Shown: positions 17,240 to 25,320 of the stretch, one piece after another
Layout: every line of letters begins with the position of its first letter
How positions within the stretch are numbered: the first letter of the stretch is position 1
Assembly: GCF_005222485.1 (NCBI RefSeq)
Contig: NZ_CP029078.1
Coordinates: 4,739,501-4,803,500 of the forward strand
DNA: 64,000 bases
Origin: Streptomyces griseoviridis
GTDB lineage: Bacteria > Actinomycetota > Actinomycetes > Streptomycetales > Streptomycetaceae
Direction: 5' to 3'
Made by a program: the position numbers and the translations under genes
The notes under the pieces: generated by a model
The model's input: the letters and a program-made list of their open reading frames with translations, nothing else
Told to the model about the DNA's origin: nothing
Database searches by the model: none

Positions 17240-19362
17240 CCGCCCGTAGCGAAAGCCGAGAGAGCGAGATGTCCACCCCCACCCGGGCCCCGCACAGCGA
17301 CCTGCCCACCGGGCACCGGACGGCCGACAGCCGGGTCGGCGCCGGACTCTTCGACGTCAGGCAGCTCCTCGCCGCGCTGCCCGACGCCGTCCGCAAGCTC
17401 GACCCGCGGGTGATGGTCACCTCGCCCGTGATGTTCGTGGTGTGGGTGGGGTCCCTGCTGACCACCGTCTTCGCCTGCACCGACCCGGGCGACTGGTTCG
17501 GCTGGGCGATCAGCGCCTGGCTCTGGCTGACCGTCGTCTTCGCCAACCTCGCCGAGGCCGTCGCCGAGGGCCGCGGCAAGGCACAGGCCGAGACGCTGCG
17601 CAGGGCCAAGACGGACACCGTCGCGCGCCGCCTGACCGACGGCAGCGAGGAGCCGGTGCCCGGCACCGCGCTGCGCATCGGCGACCTGGTGGTCTGCGAG
17701 GCGGGCGACGTCATACCGGGCGACGGCGACGTCGTCGAGGGCGTCGCCTCCGTCGACGAGTCGGCGATCACCGGGGAGTCCGCGCCGGTCATCCGGGAGT
17801 CGGGCGGCGACCGCTCGGCCGTCACCGGCGGCACCAAGGTGCTCTCCGACCGGATCGTCGTCCGCATCACGACCAAGCCCGGCGAGACCTTCATCGACCG
17901 CATGATCAGCCTGGTCGAGGGCGCGGCCCGGCAGAAGACCCCCAACGAGATCGCCCTCAACATCCTGCTGGCCGCCCTCACCCTGGTCTTCCTGCTGGCC
18001 TGCGCCACGCTGCCGCCGTTCGCCGACTACGCGGGCACCCGGCTCACGATGGTGGTGCTGGTGGCCCTCCTGGTCTGCCTCATCCCGACCACCATCGGCG
18101 CCCTGCTCTCCGCCATCGGCATCGCCGGCATGGACCGGCTGGTGCAGCGCAACGTGCTCGCCATGTCCGGCCGCGCGGTCGAGGCCGCGGGCGACGTCTC
18201 CACGCTGCTCCTCGACAAGACCGGCACCATCACGCTCGGCAACCGGCAGGCCGCCGAGTTCGTGCCGGTGCGCGGCACCACCGAGGCCGAGGTCGCCGAC
18301 GCCGCCCAGCTGTCGTCGCTGGCCGACGAGACCCCCGAGGGCCGCTCCATCGTCGTCCTCGCGAAGGACGGGTACGGGCTGCGCGAGCGGCACCAGGGCG
18401 AGATCGTCGGCGCCGAGTGGATCGCGTTCACCGCGCAGACCCGGATGTCGGGCGTCGACGTCGACGGACGCAGCATCCGCAAGGGCGCCGCGGGGTCCGT
18501 CGTCGCCTGGGTGCGCGAGCGCGGCGGCGAGATCGCCGACGACGCCGACGACGCCGTCACGGCCATCTCCGAGTCCGGCGGCACCCCGCTGCTGGTGGCC
18601 GTCGCCGACGAGCGCGGACCGCGCGTCCTGGGCGTCATCCACCTCAAGGACGTCGTCAAGGACGGCATGCGGGAGCGGTTCGCCGAGCTGCGCCGGATGG
18701 GCATCAGAACCGTCATGATCACCGGCGACAACCCGCGCACCGCGAAGGCCATCGCCGACGAGGCCGGCGTGGACGACTTCCTCGCCGAGGCCACCCCCGA
18801 GGACAAGATGGCCCTCATCAAGCGGGAGCAGGCGGGCGGCAAACTGGTCGCGATGACCGGCGACGGCACCAACGACGCCCCGGCGCTCGCCCAGGCCGAC
18901 GTCGGCGTGGCGATGAACACGGGCACGTCGGCCGCGAAGGAGGCCGGCAACATGGTCGACCTCGACTCGAACCCGACCAAGCTCATCGAGATCGTCGAGA
19001 TCGGCAAGCAACTCCTCATCACCCGGGGCGCGTTGACGACATTCTCGATCGCCAACGACGTCGCGAAGTACTTCGCGATCATCCCGGCGCTGTTCGCGGC
19101 GGTCTACCCGGGCCTCGACCGGCTGAACATCATGGCGCTCTCCTCGCCCGACTCCGCGATCCTCTCCGCCGTCATCTTCAACGCGCTGATCATCGTCGCG
19201 CTGGTGCCGCTCTCCCTGCGGGGCGTGCGGTACCGGCCGATGAGCGCCGACCGGATGCTCCGCCGCAACCTCGCGATCTACGGACTCGGCGGCCTGGTCG
19301 CCCCGTTCGTCGGCATCAAGATCATCGACCTGCTCATCTCCCTCATCCCCGGAATCGGCTGA
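17236..19362 (+). CDS. kdpB: K+-transporting P-type ATPase subunit B
   Basis: A 708-residue catalytic subunit. The phosphorylated Asp is in [11 protein letters not shown] (about residue 330). The TGES dephosphorylation motif is in [11 protein letters not shown] (about 180), and [14 protein letters not shown] and [21 protein letters not shown] complete the nucleotide and phosphatase sites. An N-terminal extension of about 40 residues precedes the first membrane helix ([17 protein letters not shown]). The start ATG overlaps the kdpA stop. Confidence 0.97.
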   Translation: MTARSESRESEMSTPTRAPHSDLPTGHRTADSRVGAGLFDVRQLLAALPDAVRKLDPRVMVTSPVMFVVWVGSLLTTVFACTDPGDWFGWAISAWLWLTVVFANLAEAVAEGRGKAQAETLRRAKTDTVARRLTDGSEEPVPGTALRIGDLVVCEAGDVIPGDGDVVEGVASVDESAITGESAPVIRESGGDRSAVTGGTKVLSDRIVVRITTKPGETFIDRMISLVEGAARQKTPNEIALNILLAALTLVFLLACATLPPFADYAGTRLTMVVLVALLVCLIPTTIGALLSAIGIAGMDRLVQRNVLAMSGRAVEAAGDVSTLLLDKTGTITLGNRQAAEFVPVRGTTEAEVADAAQLSSLADETPEGRSIVVLAKDGYGLRERHQGEIVGAEWIAFTAQTRMSGVDVDGRSIRKGAAGSVVAWVRERGGEIADDADDAVTAISESGGTPLLVAVADERGPRVLGVIHLKDVVKDGMRERFAELRRMGIRTVMITGDNPRTAKAIADEAGVDDFLAEATPEDKMALIKREQAGGKLVAMTGDGTNDAPALAQADVGVAMNTGTSAAKEAGNMVDLDSNPTKLIEIVEIGKQLLITRGALTTFSIANDVAKYFAIIPALFAAVYPGLDRLNIMALSSPDSAILSAVIFNALIIVALVPLSLRGVRYRPMSADRMLRRNLAIYGLGGLVAPFVGIKIIDLLISLIPGIG

Positions 19363-19367
19363 TCGCC

Positions 19368-20036
19368 ATGAACAACTCGGTATCCCACACGGCCCGGTTG
19401 CTCGGCGCGGGACTGCGCGCCCTGCTCGTCCTGACCCTGCTGACCGGCGTCGCCTACCCGCTCGTCGTCACCGGCATCGCGCAGGCCGCGTTCAGCGGCA
19501 AGGCCAACGGCTCCCAGGTGAGCGCGGACGGCCGGGTCGTCGGCTCGTCCCTGATCGGGCAGTCCTACCGACTCCCGCTGGGCGAGGGCCGGCAGACACC
19601 CGAGGCGGACCTCAAGTGGTTCCAGGGCCGCCCCGCGAACGGCCTCGGCACCAACACCGTCAACACCCGGTACAAGCTGCTGCTGTCCGGCGCGACCAAC
19701 CTCGCCGCCGACAACAAGGTCCTCATCGAGCAGGTCGAGGCCGCCAGGTCCGCCGTCATCAAGGACAATTCGGTGCCCGGCTACACCGTGCGGCCGGAGC
19801 AGGTCCCGGCCGACGCGGTCACCTCCTCCGGCTCCGGGCTCGACCCCGACATCTCCCCGCAGTACGCGGACCTCCAGGTCCACCGGGTCGCCGCGAAGAA
19901 CGGCCTGCCGGTCGCGCGGGTGGCACACCTGGTCGAGGAGCACACCGAGGGCCGCACCCTCGGCTTCATGGGCGAGCCCCGGGTCAACGTCCTCGAACTC
20001 AACATCGCCCTCAAGGCGTTGGAGGCGAGCCACTGA
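19368..20036 (+). CDS. kdpC: K+-transporting ATPase subunit C
   Basis: A 222-residue protein with one N-terminal membrane helix (about 12-35). The KdpC periplasmic/extracytoplasmic domain follows, with VVGSSLIGQ, FQGRP, SSGSGLDPDISP and NVLELNIALKAL. It is somewhat longer than the enteric form (about 190 residues), owing to an insert around 95-130. It stabilises ATP binding by KdpB. The start is 6 bp after the kdpB stop. Confidence 0.96.
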   Translation: MNNSVSHTARLLGAGLRALLVLTLLTGVAYPLVVTGIAQAAFSGKANGSQVSADGRVVGSSLIGQSYRLPLGEGRQTPEADLKWFQGRPANGLGTNTVNTRYKLLLSGATNLAADNKVLIEQVEAARSAVIKDNSVPGYTVRPEQVPADAVTSSGSGLDPDISPQYADLQVHRVAAKNGLPVARVAHLVEEHTEGRTLGFMGEPRVNVLELNIALKALEASH

Positions 20037-20136
20037 CGGGACACTGGGACGGACGGGGGGAGAAGGGACACCGCCGGCGCCCGCCGGAAGCCCCTCCCCC
20101 CTCCCATCGACGGGTGACGACACGAAAGGCACGCCC

Positions 20137-20820
20137 ATGACCCGGGTGCTCGTGGTGGAGGACGACCCGCAACTCGTACGGGCCCTCGTGATCAACCTCC
20201 AGGCCCGCCAGTACGGTGTCGACTCGGCGCCCGACGGCGCCACCGCGCTCCGCCTCGCCGCCGACCGGCGGCCCGACGTCGTGCTCCTCGACCTCGGACT
20301 GCCCGACATGGACGGCGTCCGCGTCATCCGGGGGCTGCGCGGCTGGTCCCGGATGCCGATCCTGGTCCTCTCGGCCCGGCAGACGTCCGAGGAGAAGGTG
20401 GCCGCGCTCGACGCGGGCGCCGACGATTTCGTCACCAAGCCGTTCAGCATGAACGAACTCCTCGCCCGGCTGCGGGCCGCCGTCCGCCGCACCGAACAGC
20501 AGCCGGTGCCGCCCGCGACGACCCGGGTCGGGACGGCGGACTTCACCATCGACCTGCTGGCGAAGAAGCTGGTCCGCGACGGCCACGACGTACGCCTGAC
20601 ACCGACCGAGTGGCAGCTCCTGGAGATCCTCGTCACCCACCCGGGCAAGCTGGTCACCCAGCGGCAACTGCTCCAGGAGGTGTGGGGCGTCTCCCAGAGC
20701 GGCAAGACGAACTATCTGCGGGTGTACATGGCACAACTGCGCAGAAAACTGGAGAGGGACCCGTCGAGCCCGCGCTACCTGATCACGGAGGCAGGCATGG
20801 GCTACCGCTTCGAACCGTGA
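20137..20820 (+). CDS. kdpE: KdpE-like OmpR-class response regulator
   Basis: A 227-residue regulator: a receiver domain (1-120, acidic pocket E8/D9, phospho-acceptor D52, switch Ser in VLSARQ, Lys in VTKPF) and a winged-helix DNA-binding domain (about 130-225, ending RYLITEAGMGYRF). Position and sequence fit KdpE, which activates kdp under K+ limitation. The cognate kinase KdpD, normally next to it, is missing: only 100 bp separate kdpC from this gene and no kinase follows. The regulator must be phosphorylated by a kinase encoded elsewhere, or by cross-talk. Confidence 0.88.
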   Translation: MTRVLVVEDDPQLVRALVINLQARQYGVDSAPDGATALRLAADRRPDVVLLDLGLPDMDGVRVIRGLRGWSRMPILVLSARQTSEEKVAALDAGADDFVTKPFSMNELLARLRAAVRRTEQQPVPPATTRVGTADFTIDLLAKKLVRDGHDVRLTPTEWQLLEILVTHPGKLVTQRQLLQEVWGVSQSGKTNYLRVYMAQLRRKLERDPSSPRYLITEAGMGYRFEP

Positions 20821-20860
20821 CCCTGCCGGACCGCGGGTGCCGTACGGCGTGTGCCCTGCG

Positions 20861-20990
20861 GCCTGTACCGGCCTGTACCGGCCTGTACCGGCCTGTACCG
20901 GCCTGTACCGGCCTGTACCGGCCTGTACCGGCCTGTACCGGCCTGTACCGGCCTGTACCGGCCTGTACCGGCCTGTACCGGCCTGTACAG
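20861..20990. repeat. 10-bp tandem array, 12 perfect copies
   Basis: The unit GCCTGTACCG repeats 12 times without a mismatch (20861-20980). One variant copy (GCCTGTACAG, 20981-20990) and a decayed one follow. The unit length is one helical turn, and each copy contains GTAC and forms CCGG/GGCC at the joins. It lies 40 bp after kdpE and 58 bp before the convergent universal-stress gene end. Long frames across it are artefacts of the repeat. Confidence 0.95.
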
Positions 20991-21047
20991 GCCTGCCCGC
21001 TGTGCCGGGGGCGCGGGGCTGTGCCGCCCGACCGCCGGGTCCCCGCC

Positions 21048-21611
21048 TCACCGGCCGTCGCTCAACTGCCGTATCTCCGAGCGGAGTCGGCGTCCGCCGC
21101 CCAGGCCGCGGATCGCGGTCATCTCGGCGGCCAGCGGTGACGGCGGGACCGCGAGGACCGGGCAGGTGGCGTGGGCCAGGCAGTAGCGGCTCACGGACGG
21201 CCCGCACATCCGGCGCAGCCGTCCCCGCCGCCCGGTGCCGATCACCAGCAAGTCGCTCTCGTCCGAGGCGAGTTCGACCAGCGCCCGGCCGGCCGAGCCA
21301 CGGGAGGTGATCGCCGACAGCGGCACCCCCGGGCCCTCGGCGGCCGGGAACGCGTCCGCGAGGACGCCGAGCAGCCGCCCCTCGGCCAGGTCCCGCCACT
21401 CCCGCAGCAGCGACTCGGGCGCGGCCGACCGGCTCATCGGACCGTCGCCGCCCGGCGGCTCCCAGGCCAGCACCGCCCACAACTCCGCACGCCTGCACCG
21501 GGCCTCCTCGGCGGCGCGGGCCAGCGCGGTGAGCCCGCCCAGCGAGCCGCTCACCCCGACCACCACCCGGCGGGTCCCGGTGCCTTCCCCTCGCGCCCTG
21601 CCCATGCCCAT
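21048..21611 (-). CDS. Universal stress protein, single UspA domain
   Basis: A 187-residue cytosolic protein. The UspA fold begins at RVVVGVSGSLGG, and the ATP-binding signature is seen late: GTGRRGRLRRMCGPSVSRY, then CPVLAV (about residues 130-160). The C-terminal 30 residues are an Arg-rich extension. Most Streptomyces Usp proteins have two domains; this has one. It lies beside kdpE, and Usp domains are part of full KdpD kinases, which makes the pairing notable. ATG 21609-21611 follows GGGGAG at 4 bases. Confidence 0.88.
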   Translation of the reverse strand: MGMGRARGEGTGTRRVVVGVSGSLGGLTALARAAEEARCRRAELWAVLAWEPPGGDGPMSRSAAPESLLREWRDLAEGRLLGVLADAFPAAEGPGVPLSAITSRGSAGRALVELASDESDLLVIGTGRRGRLRRMCGPSVSRYCLAHATCPVLAVPPSPLAAEMTAIRGLGGGRRLRSEIRQLSDGR

Positions 21612-21971
21612 GCCGCTCCCCACGTCACGGTTGCCGGGCCCGGCACACCTCCGACGGGCCCTCGCCCCATCAGACTCCCGTACGACGCCCCCGACCACCC
21701 CGCGCGCAGCTTTTTGCCGCCCTTCTGACAGCGCGGGACCGCGCGGCCACGCGATCCATCAACGTCCCGTCAGGACGGGGTGCATATGCCGTCGACGCGC
21801 TTAGGATCGTTCCCGAGCCCCGGCCGCCTCCCCGCGTACCGGGGCTCTGGCCATGGAAGGAACCCGGTCGGCGGGGCGCGGCCCCGCGCCGGTTTCCACC
21901 GGGAGCGACGCCCGCTCCGACGACGCACCAGCCACCACCGGAGCGGGCGCTCGCACCGCGGGGGAGCCCGG
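21612..21971. promoter_or_regulatory. 360-bp upstream region of the stress-protein gene
   Basis: No gene is supported. A short dyad CCCGTC-AG-GACGGG lies near 21766-21779, about 155 bp upstream of the stress-protein start, with a less GC-rich stretch (GCATATGCCG) beside it. This is the likely promoter area for the leftward gene. Confidence 0.4.
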
Positions 21972-22160
21972 CTACCGCCGCAACGCCCGGTAGCGCCTCA
22001 GGAGTTCGGTGATGCGGGCCGGGTCGGCGGCGCCGTTCAGCTCGGTGAGGAGATCGTCCGGGCACAGCTCGTAGAGGTCGCCCCAGGTCCGTCGCCCCCG
22101 GTTGTCCCAGATGCGGTAGCCGCCCGGCACCCCGCGCGCCACGTAGCGTCGTCTGCTCAC
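21972..22160 (-). CDS. Small conserved protein, 62 residues
   Basis: A basic N-terminus (SRRRYVARGVPGGYRIWDNR) is followed by a helical acidic/basic segment (LYELCPDDLLTELNG) and an Arg-rich end. The RIWDNRxxRxWG pattern recurs in short Streptomyces proteins of unknown role. The GTG start at 22160 has no strong ribosome site. It is divergent from thyA. Confidence 0.5.
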   Translation of the reverse strand: MSRRRYVARGVPGGYRIWDNRGRRTWGDLYELCPDDLLTELNGAADPARITELLRRYRALRR

Positions 22161-22214
22161 CGGCCGAACCCTACGCGGCTGCCGACGGCTGAGCCACGGG
22201 TTTCGACCGGAACC

Positions 22215-22237
22215 CCGCGAGAATTCCGCGAGAATTC
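22215..22237. repeat. 11-bp tandem duplication with GAATTC-like core
   Basis: CGCGAGAATTC is followed at once by a second copy with the same 11-bp period. It lies in the AT-richer space between the 62-residue gene and thyA, where a promoter is expected. The area 22200-22460 has clearly lower GC than its surroundings. Confidence 0.6.
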
Positions 22238-22438
22238 CGCGCGAAAGCGAAAACCCCGGAAAGGGGGGGCGAATTCCGTGCGGATTCTCCTGTGAATTAA
22301 CGGCAGGGCGGCGAGTCGAATGGGTCGGTCGGCGGTGGGTCGGTGGGGCAGCAGGTCAGAGTGGGTGTGAGGAAGCTGACTGCTAGCATGGCGGGCAGCC
22401 CTGCCGGGAGCGGCGGCGGGCCAGGAAAGGAAAACCTC

Positions 22439-23335
22439 GTGGAATATGCTGCGTTCGCGGACCGGACGCCGGATTCGCAATACCGTACGATCCTGGAGAA
22501 CATCCTCGATCACGGAGAACCGGTGCCCACCCGACAGGGCCCGGACGCGTTGACGCTTATGCAGCAGACCATGAGCTTCGACCTCGCGAACGGATTCCCG
22601 GTCATCACCGACCGGAGCATGGCCCGATTCTGGCGCAAGCCGATCGGGGAACTCTGCGCTTTCATCAACGGCGCCACCACCCTCGACGAATTCGCCGAGT
22701 TCGGCTGCGACTGGTGGGGCCCCTGGGCGAGCGAGAGCAAGACGTCCAAGCGCGGGCTGCCGCCCGGCGACATCGGGCCGGGCTCGTACGGCGGGGCGTT
22801 CCACGACTTCCCCACGGCGGAGGGCGGCGGCTTCGACCAGTTCAGGCATCTGGTCGAGCAGATCTCCGAACTCCCCGCCGACCGCACGCACTTCGTCAGC
22901 CCGTGGATCCCGCAGTACCAGGTCCGCGGCGCGGGGAAGACCCCGAGGACGACCATCGCGCCCTGCCACGGCTGGGTGCACGTCCGGGTCATCGGCGGCC
23001 GTCTGCACCTGCACATGTTCCAGCGCTCCGGTGACGTCCCGGTCGGCGTCCCGTCGAACATGGTCCAGTACGCGGCGCTGCTGCTGATGCTGGAGCACCT
23101 CACCGGCTTCCCCGCCGCCCGCTACTACCACACGATCTCGGACGCCCACATCTACGCCGACCAGGTCGGCGGCGTGAAGCTGCTGCTCGACCGCGAGCCG
23201 CGCCGGCTGCCCACCGTCACCCTCAACGACGCCGGGCGCGCGGTCACCGACATCCACGACTTCCGCGGCGAGCACTTCGACATCGCCGACTACGAGCCCC
23301 ACCCGGGCATCGGCTCCATCCCGGTGTCGACATGA
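22439..23335 (+). CDS. thyA: Thymidylate synthase, ThyA family (divergent actinobacterial type)
   Basis: A 298-residue ThyA-fold enzyme expected to methylate dUMP to dTMP with methylene-tetrahydrofolate. Key residues seen: catalytic Cys in TIAPCHGW (about 180), phosphate Arg in FQRSGD (about 203), Asp of the same motif, Asn in PSNMVQYA that reads the uracil ring, and the His/Tyr pair in SDAHIYAD. The second Arg of the usual RR phosphate pair is Thr (DRTHFVSPW). An insert SKTSKRGLPPG follows the WW segment. The Asn argues for dUMP over dCMP. GTG 22439 follows AGGAAAGG. Its stop overlaps the folA ATG. Streptomyces generally rely on ThyX, so this would be an additional route. Confidence 0.85.
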   Translation: MEYAAFADRTPDSQYRTILENILDHGEPVPTRQGPDALTLMQQTMSFDLANGFPVITDRSMARFWRKPIGELCAFINGATTLDEFAEFGCDWWGPWASESKTSKRGLPPGDIGPGSYGGAFHDFPTAEGGGFDQFRHLVEQISELPADRTHFVSPWIPQYQVRGAGKTPRTTIAPCHGWVHVRVIGGRLHLHMFQRSGDVPVGVPSNMVQYAALLLMLEHLTGFPAARYYHTISDAHIYADQVGGVKLLLDREPRRLPTVTLNDAGRAVTDIHDFRGEHFDIADYEPHPGIGSIPVST

Positions 23336-23874
23336 TCAGGTCCCTGATCGTCGCGGCGGCCGAGGACGACGTCATCGGCGTGGACGGCGACCTGCCCTGG
23401 TACATCCCGGGCGACCTGCGGTACTTCAAGGAGGTCACGCAGGGCCACGCGGTGGTCCTCGGCCGCCGTACCCACGAGTCGATCGTCGCCCGTCTGGGCC
23501 GCCCGCTGCCGCGCCGCGCCAACGTCGTCGTCAGCCGGTCCCCGGCGCCCGAGACGGCACCGGAGGCGGCACCGGCGGGCGAGGTGCACTGGCGCACGTC
23601 GGTCGAGGCCGCGTTGGAGACCGCCGTCGCGCTGGAGCGGGCGGCCGGGCTCGGCGAGGTGTTCGTGATCGGCGGGGCGTCCGTCTACCGCCAGGCCCTC
23701 GCCTCCGTCGACCGGATCTACCTGACCCGGGTGCACACCGTCGTCGCGGGCGACACCCGGATGCCCGCGGGCTGGCTCGACGGCTTCGCCCCGACGTCCC
23801 GCACGGACGTCCCGGCGCAGGGCGAGACCCCCGCCCACTCGTTCCTGGTCCTGGAGCGGGAGCGGCCGGCGTGA
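23332..23874 (+). CDS. folA: Dihydrofolate reductase
   Basis: A 180-residue NADPH-dependent reductase regenerating tetrahydrofolate from dihydrofolate. It has GVDGDLPWYIPGDLRYFK (Asp/Trp of the substrate site), VVLGRRTHESI, NVVVSR and VFVIGGASVYRQAL. ATGA overlap with thyA and GTGA overlap with the HIT gene show one co-translated unit. Coupling with a ThyA makes sense, because ThyA (not ThyX) releases dihydrofolate. Confidence 0.93.
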   Translation: MIRSLIVAAAEDDVIGVDGDLPWYIPGDLRYFKEVTQGHAVVLGRRTHESIVARLGRPLPRRANVVVSRSPAPETAPEAAPAGEVHWRTSVEAALETAVALERAAGLGEVFVIGGASVYRQALASVDRIYLTRVHTVVAGDTRMPAGWLDGFAPTSRTDVPAQGETPAHSFLVLERERPA

Positions 23875-24338
23875 GCCTCTACTACTTCGGCAACTGCCGT
23901 ACGGAGGAGCAGCGCGCGGAGATGGAGCGGCTCGACCGCGCCGGGGTCTGCCTGTTCTGCCCTGACGTCATCAGGGCCCACGAGAAGCAGCAGATCGTGG
24001 CGGAGACCGGCCACTGGATCGTCACGCCCAACGAATTCCCTTACGCCGGGGCCCGGTTGCATCTGCTGCTCATCCCGAAGGAGCACGTCACCGACCTGGT
24101 CGAGCTGTCGGTCCCGGCCCGCGCCGACCTCTTCGAGGCGCTGCGGTGGGTGAAGGACACGTACGGCCTCGACCACTACGGCCTCGGCGCCCGCAACGGC
24201 GACAGCCGCTTCACGGGCGGCACGATCCGCCATCTGCACCTGCATGTGCTGGTCGGTGAGGGTGACGAACAGCCGGGCGGCGCGGGGGACTTCACCCCGG
24301 TCAGGATGAAGTTCAGCTCCCGCCCGAAGGACCGCTGA
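23871..24338 (+). CDS. HIT-family nucleotide hydrolase/transferase
   Basis: A 155-residue protein with the histidine triad HLHLHV (about residue 125) and the upstream LLLIPKEHVTDL. An N-terminal zinc-knuckle-like CLFC lies at about residue 30. HIT proteins cleave nucleotidyl-X bonds (ApnA, AMP-lysine, nucleotidylated sugars). The start GTG overlaps the folA stop, so it is the third gene of the operon. Its 3' end overlaps the convergent deaminase gene by 26 bp. Confidence 0.88.
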   Translation: MSLYYFGNCRTEEQRAEMERLDRAGVCLFCPDVIRAHEKQQIVAETGHWIVTPNEFPYAGARLHLLLIPKEHVTDLVELSVPARADLFEALRWVKDTYGLDHYGLGARNGDSRFTGGTIRHLHLHVLVGEGDEQPGGAGDFTPVRMKFSSRPKDR

Positions 24339-25320
24339 GGGCGCTGCCGGCTCCGTCGGTGCCGTCGGTGCCGTCGGTTCCGTCGGGGCCGTCGGGGCCA
24401 TTGGTGCCGTCGGTTCCGTCGGCGCTTCCGGGTCCTCCGCGTTCCCTTCCGGGCCCTCCGGGTTCCGGGGCGGGCTCCGGGTCCATGTCCACCCACACCA
24501 GCTCGACCCCGCCTGCCCGCAGGACGCCCTCCCCGTCGAGCATCGAGTACGGTCCGGCGAAGTAGCAGCGCAGGAAGCCGGATTCGACGACCAGCCGGGC
24601 GCAGGCCGGGCACGGGAACGTACTGACGAACAGCTCGGCGCCCGCCAACTCCAGCCCCTGGCGGGCCGCTCGGGCGATCAGGGACGCCTCGGCGTGGATG
24701 GCGGTGGACAGGTCGGGGCGCAGCCCGCGGCTGAAGTCGTTGCGGGGATCGCCGTCGACGTAGGGCGCGTACTCGGTCGGGTGGTGGTGGTTGAACGCGG
24801 TCGCCAGCACCCGTCCGTCGCGCGCGGCGACCGCGCCGACCTGCCGCCACCAGTCCGAGCTGCGCCGCGCCTCGCCCTGCGCGCGCGCCATGAGCCGGCG
24901 GTCGAGGGCCGTGCGGGAGATCCGGCCGTCGAAGCGGGCGGGCCGGGTGGCCCGGCTCCACTCGCGGTCCCACCGCAGGAACGTCGGTTCGAAGCGCACC
25001 TCGGCCCGGCCGGGGGAGCCGGGCAGCTCGACCAGCCGGTGCATGATCTCCTCGTCGGGCAGCACGACGAGGTCGGCGTCGAGGGCGGCGGGCAGCTCGC
25101 CTGGCTCCACGACCCGCACCGGCGTGCCGGGCACGACGAGACGGGCGTGCGCGGCGGCCCGCTCGGGGCTCAGGGCGCGGATCTCCTTGGCGAGCTTGGG
25201 GAAGACGGTGTGGAAGCCCGACCCGAGGACGAGGATCTCGTCGGAGTCGGCGTGCCGGGTCAGCAGGGCCTCGTACCCGGAGTGCAGGACGGGCAGGTAG
25301 AGCAGGGTGCGCTTGGTCAC
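24313..25320 (-). CDS. dCMP-deaminase-like protein with an N-terminal domain of unknown function
   Basis: A 335-residue protein in three parts. Residues 1 to about 140 (VTKRTLLYLPVLHSGYEALL and on) form an alpha/beta domain I do not recognise. Residues of about 150-295 are a zinc cytidine/dCMP deaminase domain: AIHAEASLI supplies the zinc His and catalytic Glu, and STFPCPACARLV the two zinc cysteines. The tail (about 295-335) is a Gly/Asp/Thr repeat. A dCMP-deaminating role (dCMP to dUMP) would feed the ThyA next door. GTG 25318-25320 overlaps the stop of the nucleotidyltransferase gene. Confidence 0.82.
   Translation of the reverse strand: MTKRTLLYLPVLHSGYEALLTRHADSDEILVLGSGFHTVFPKLAKEIRALSPERAAAHARLVVPGTPVRVVEPGELPAALDADLVVLPDEEIMHRLVELPGSPGRAEVRFEPTFLRWDREWSRATRPARFDGRISRTALDRRLMARAQGEARRSSDWWRQVGAVAARDGRVLATAFNHHHPTEYAPYVDGDPRNDFSRGLRPDLSTAIHAEASLIARAARQGLELAGAELFVSTFPCPACARLVVESGFLRCYFAGPYSMLDGEGVLRAGGVELVWVDMDPEPAPEPGGPGRERGGPGSADGTDGTNGPDGPDGTDGTDGTDGAGSALSGPSGGS

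Noticed and set aside
20851..21310. CRISPR array or repeat protein at the 10-bp array
   Set aside because: Units are directly adjacent with no spacers, and no cas genes are present. Frames across it are open only because of the period and base composition.
22439..23335. dCMP/CMP hydroxymethylase instead of thymidylate synthase
   Set aside because: The ring-reading residue is Asn (PSNMVQYA), which favours uracil. DHFR next to it fits a methylating, dihydrofolate-producing reaction. It is not fully excluded.
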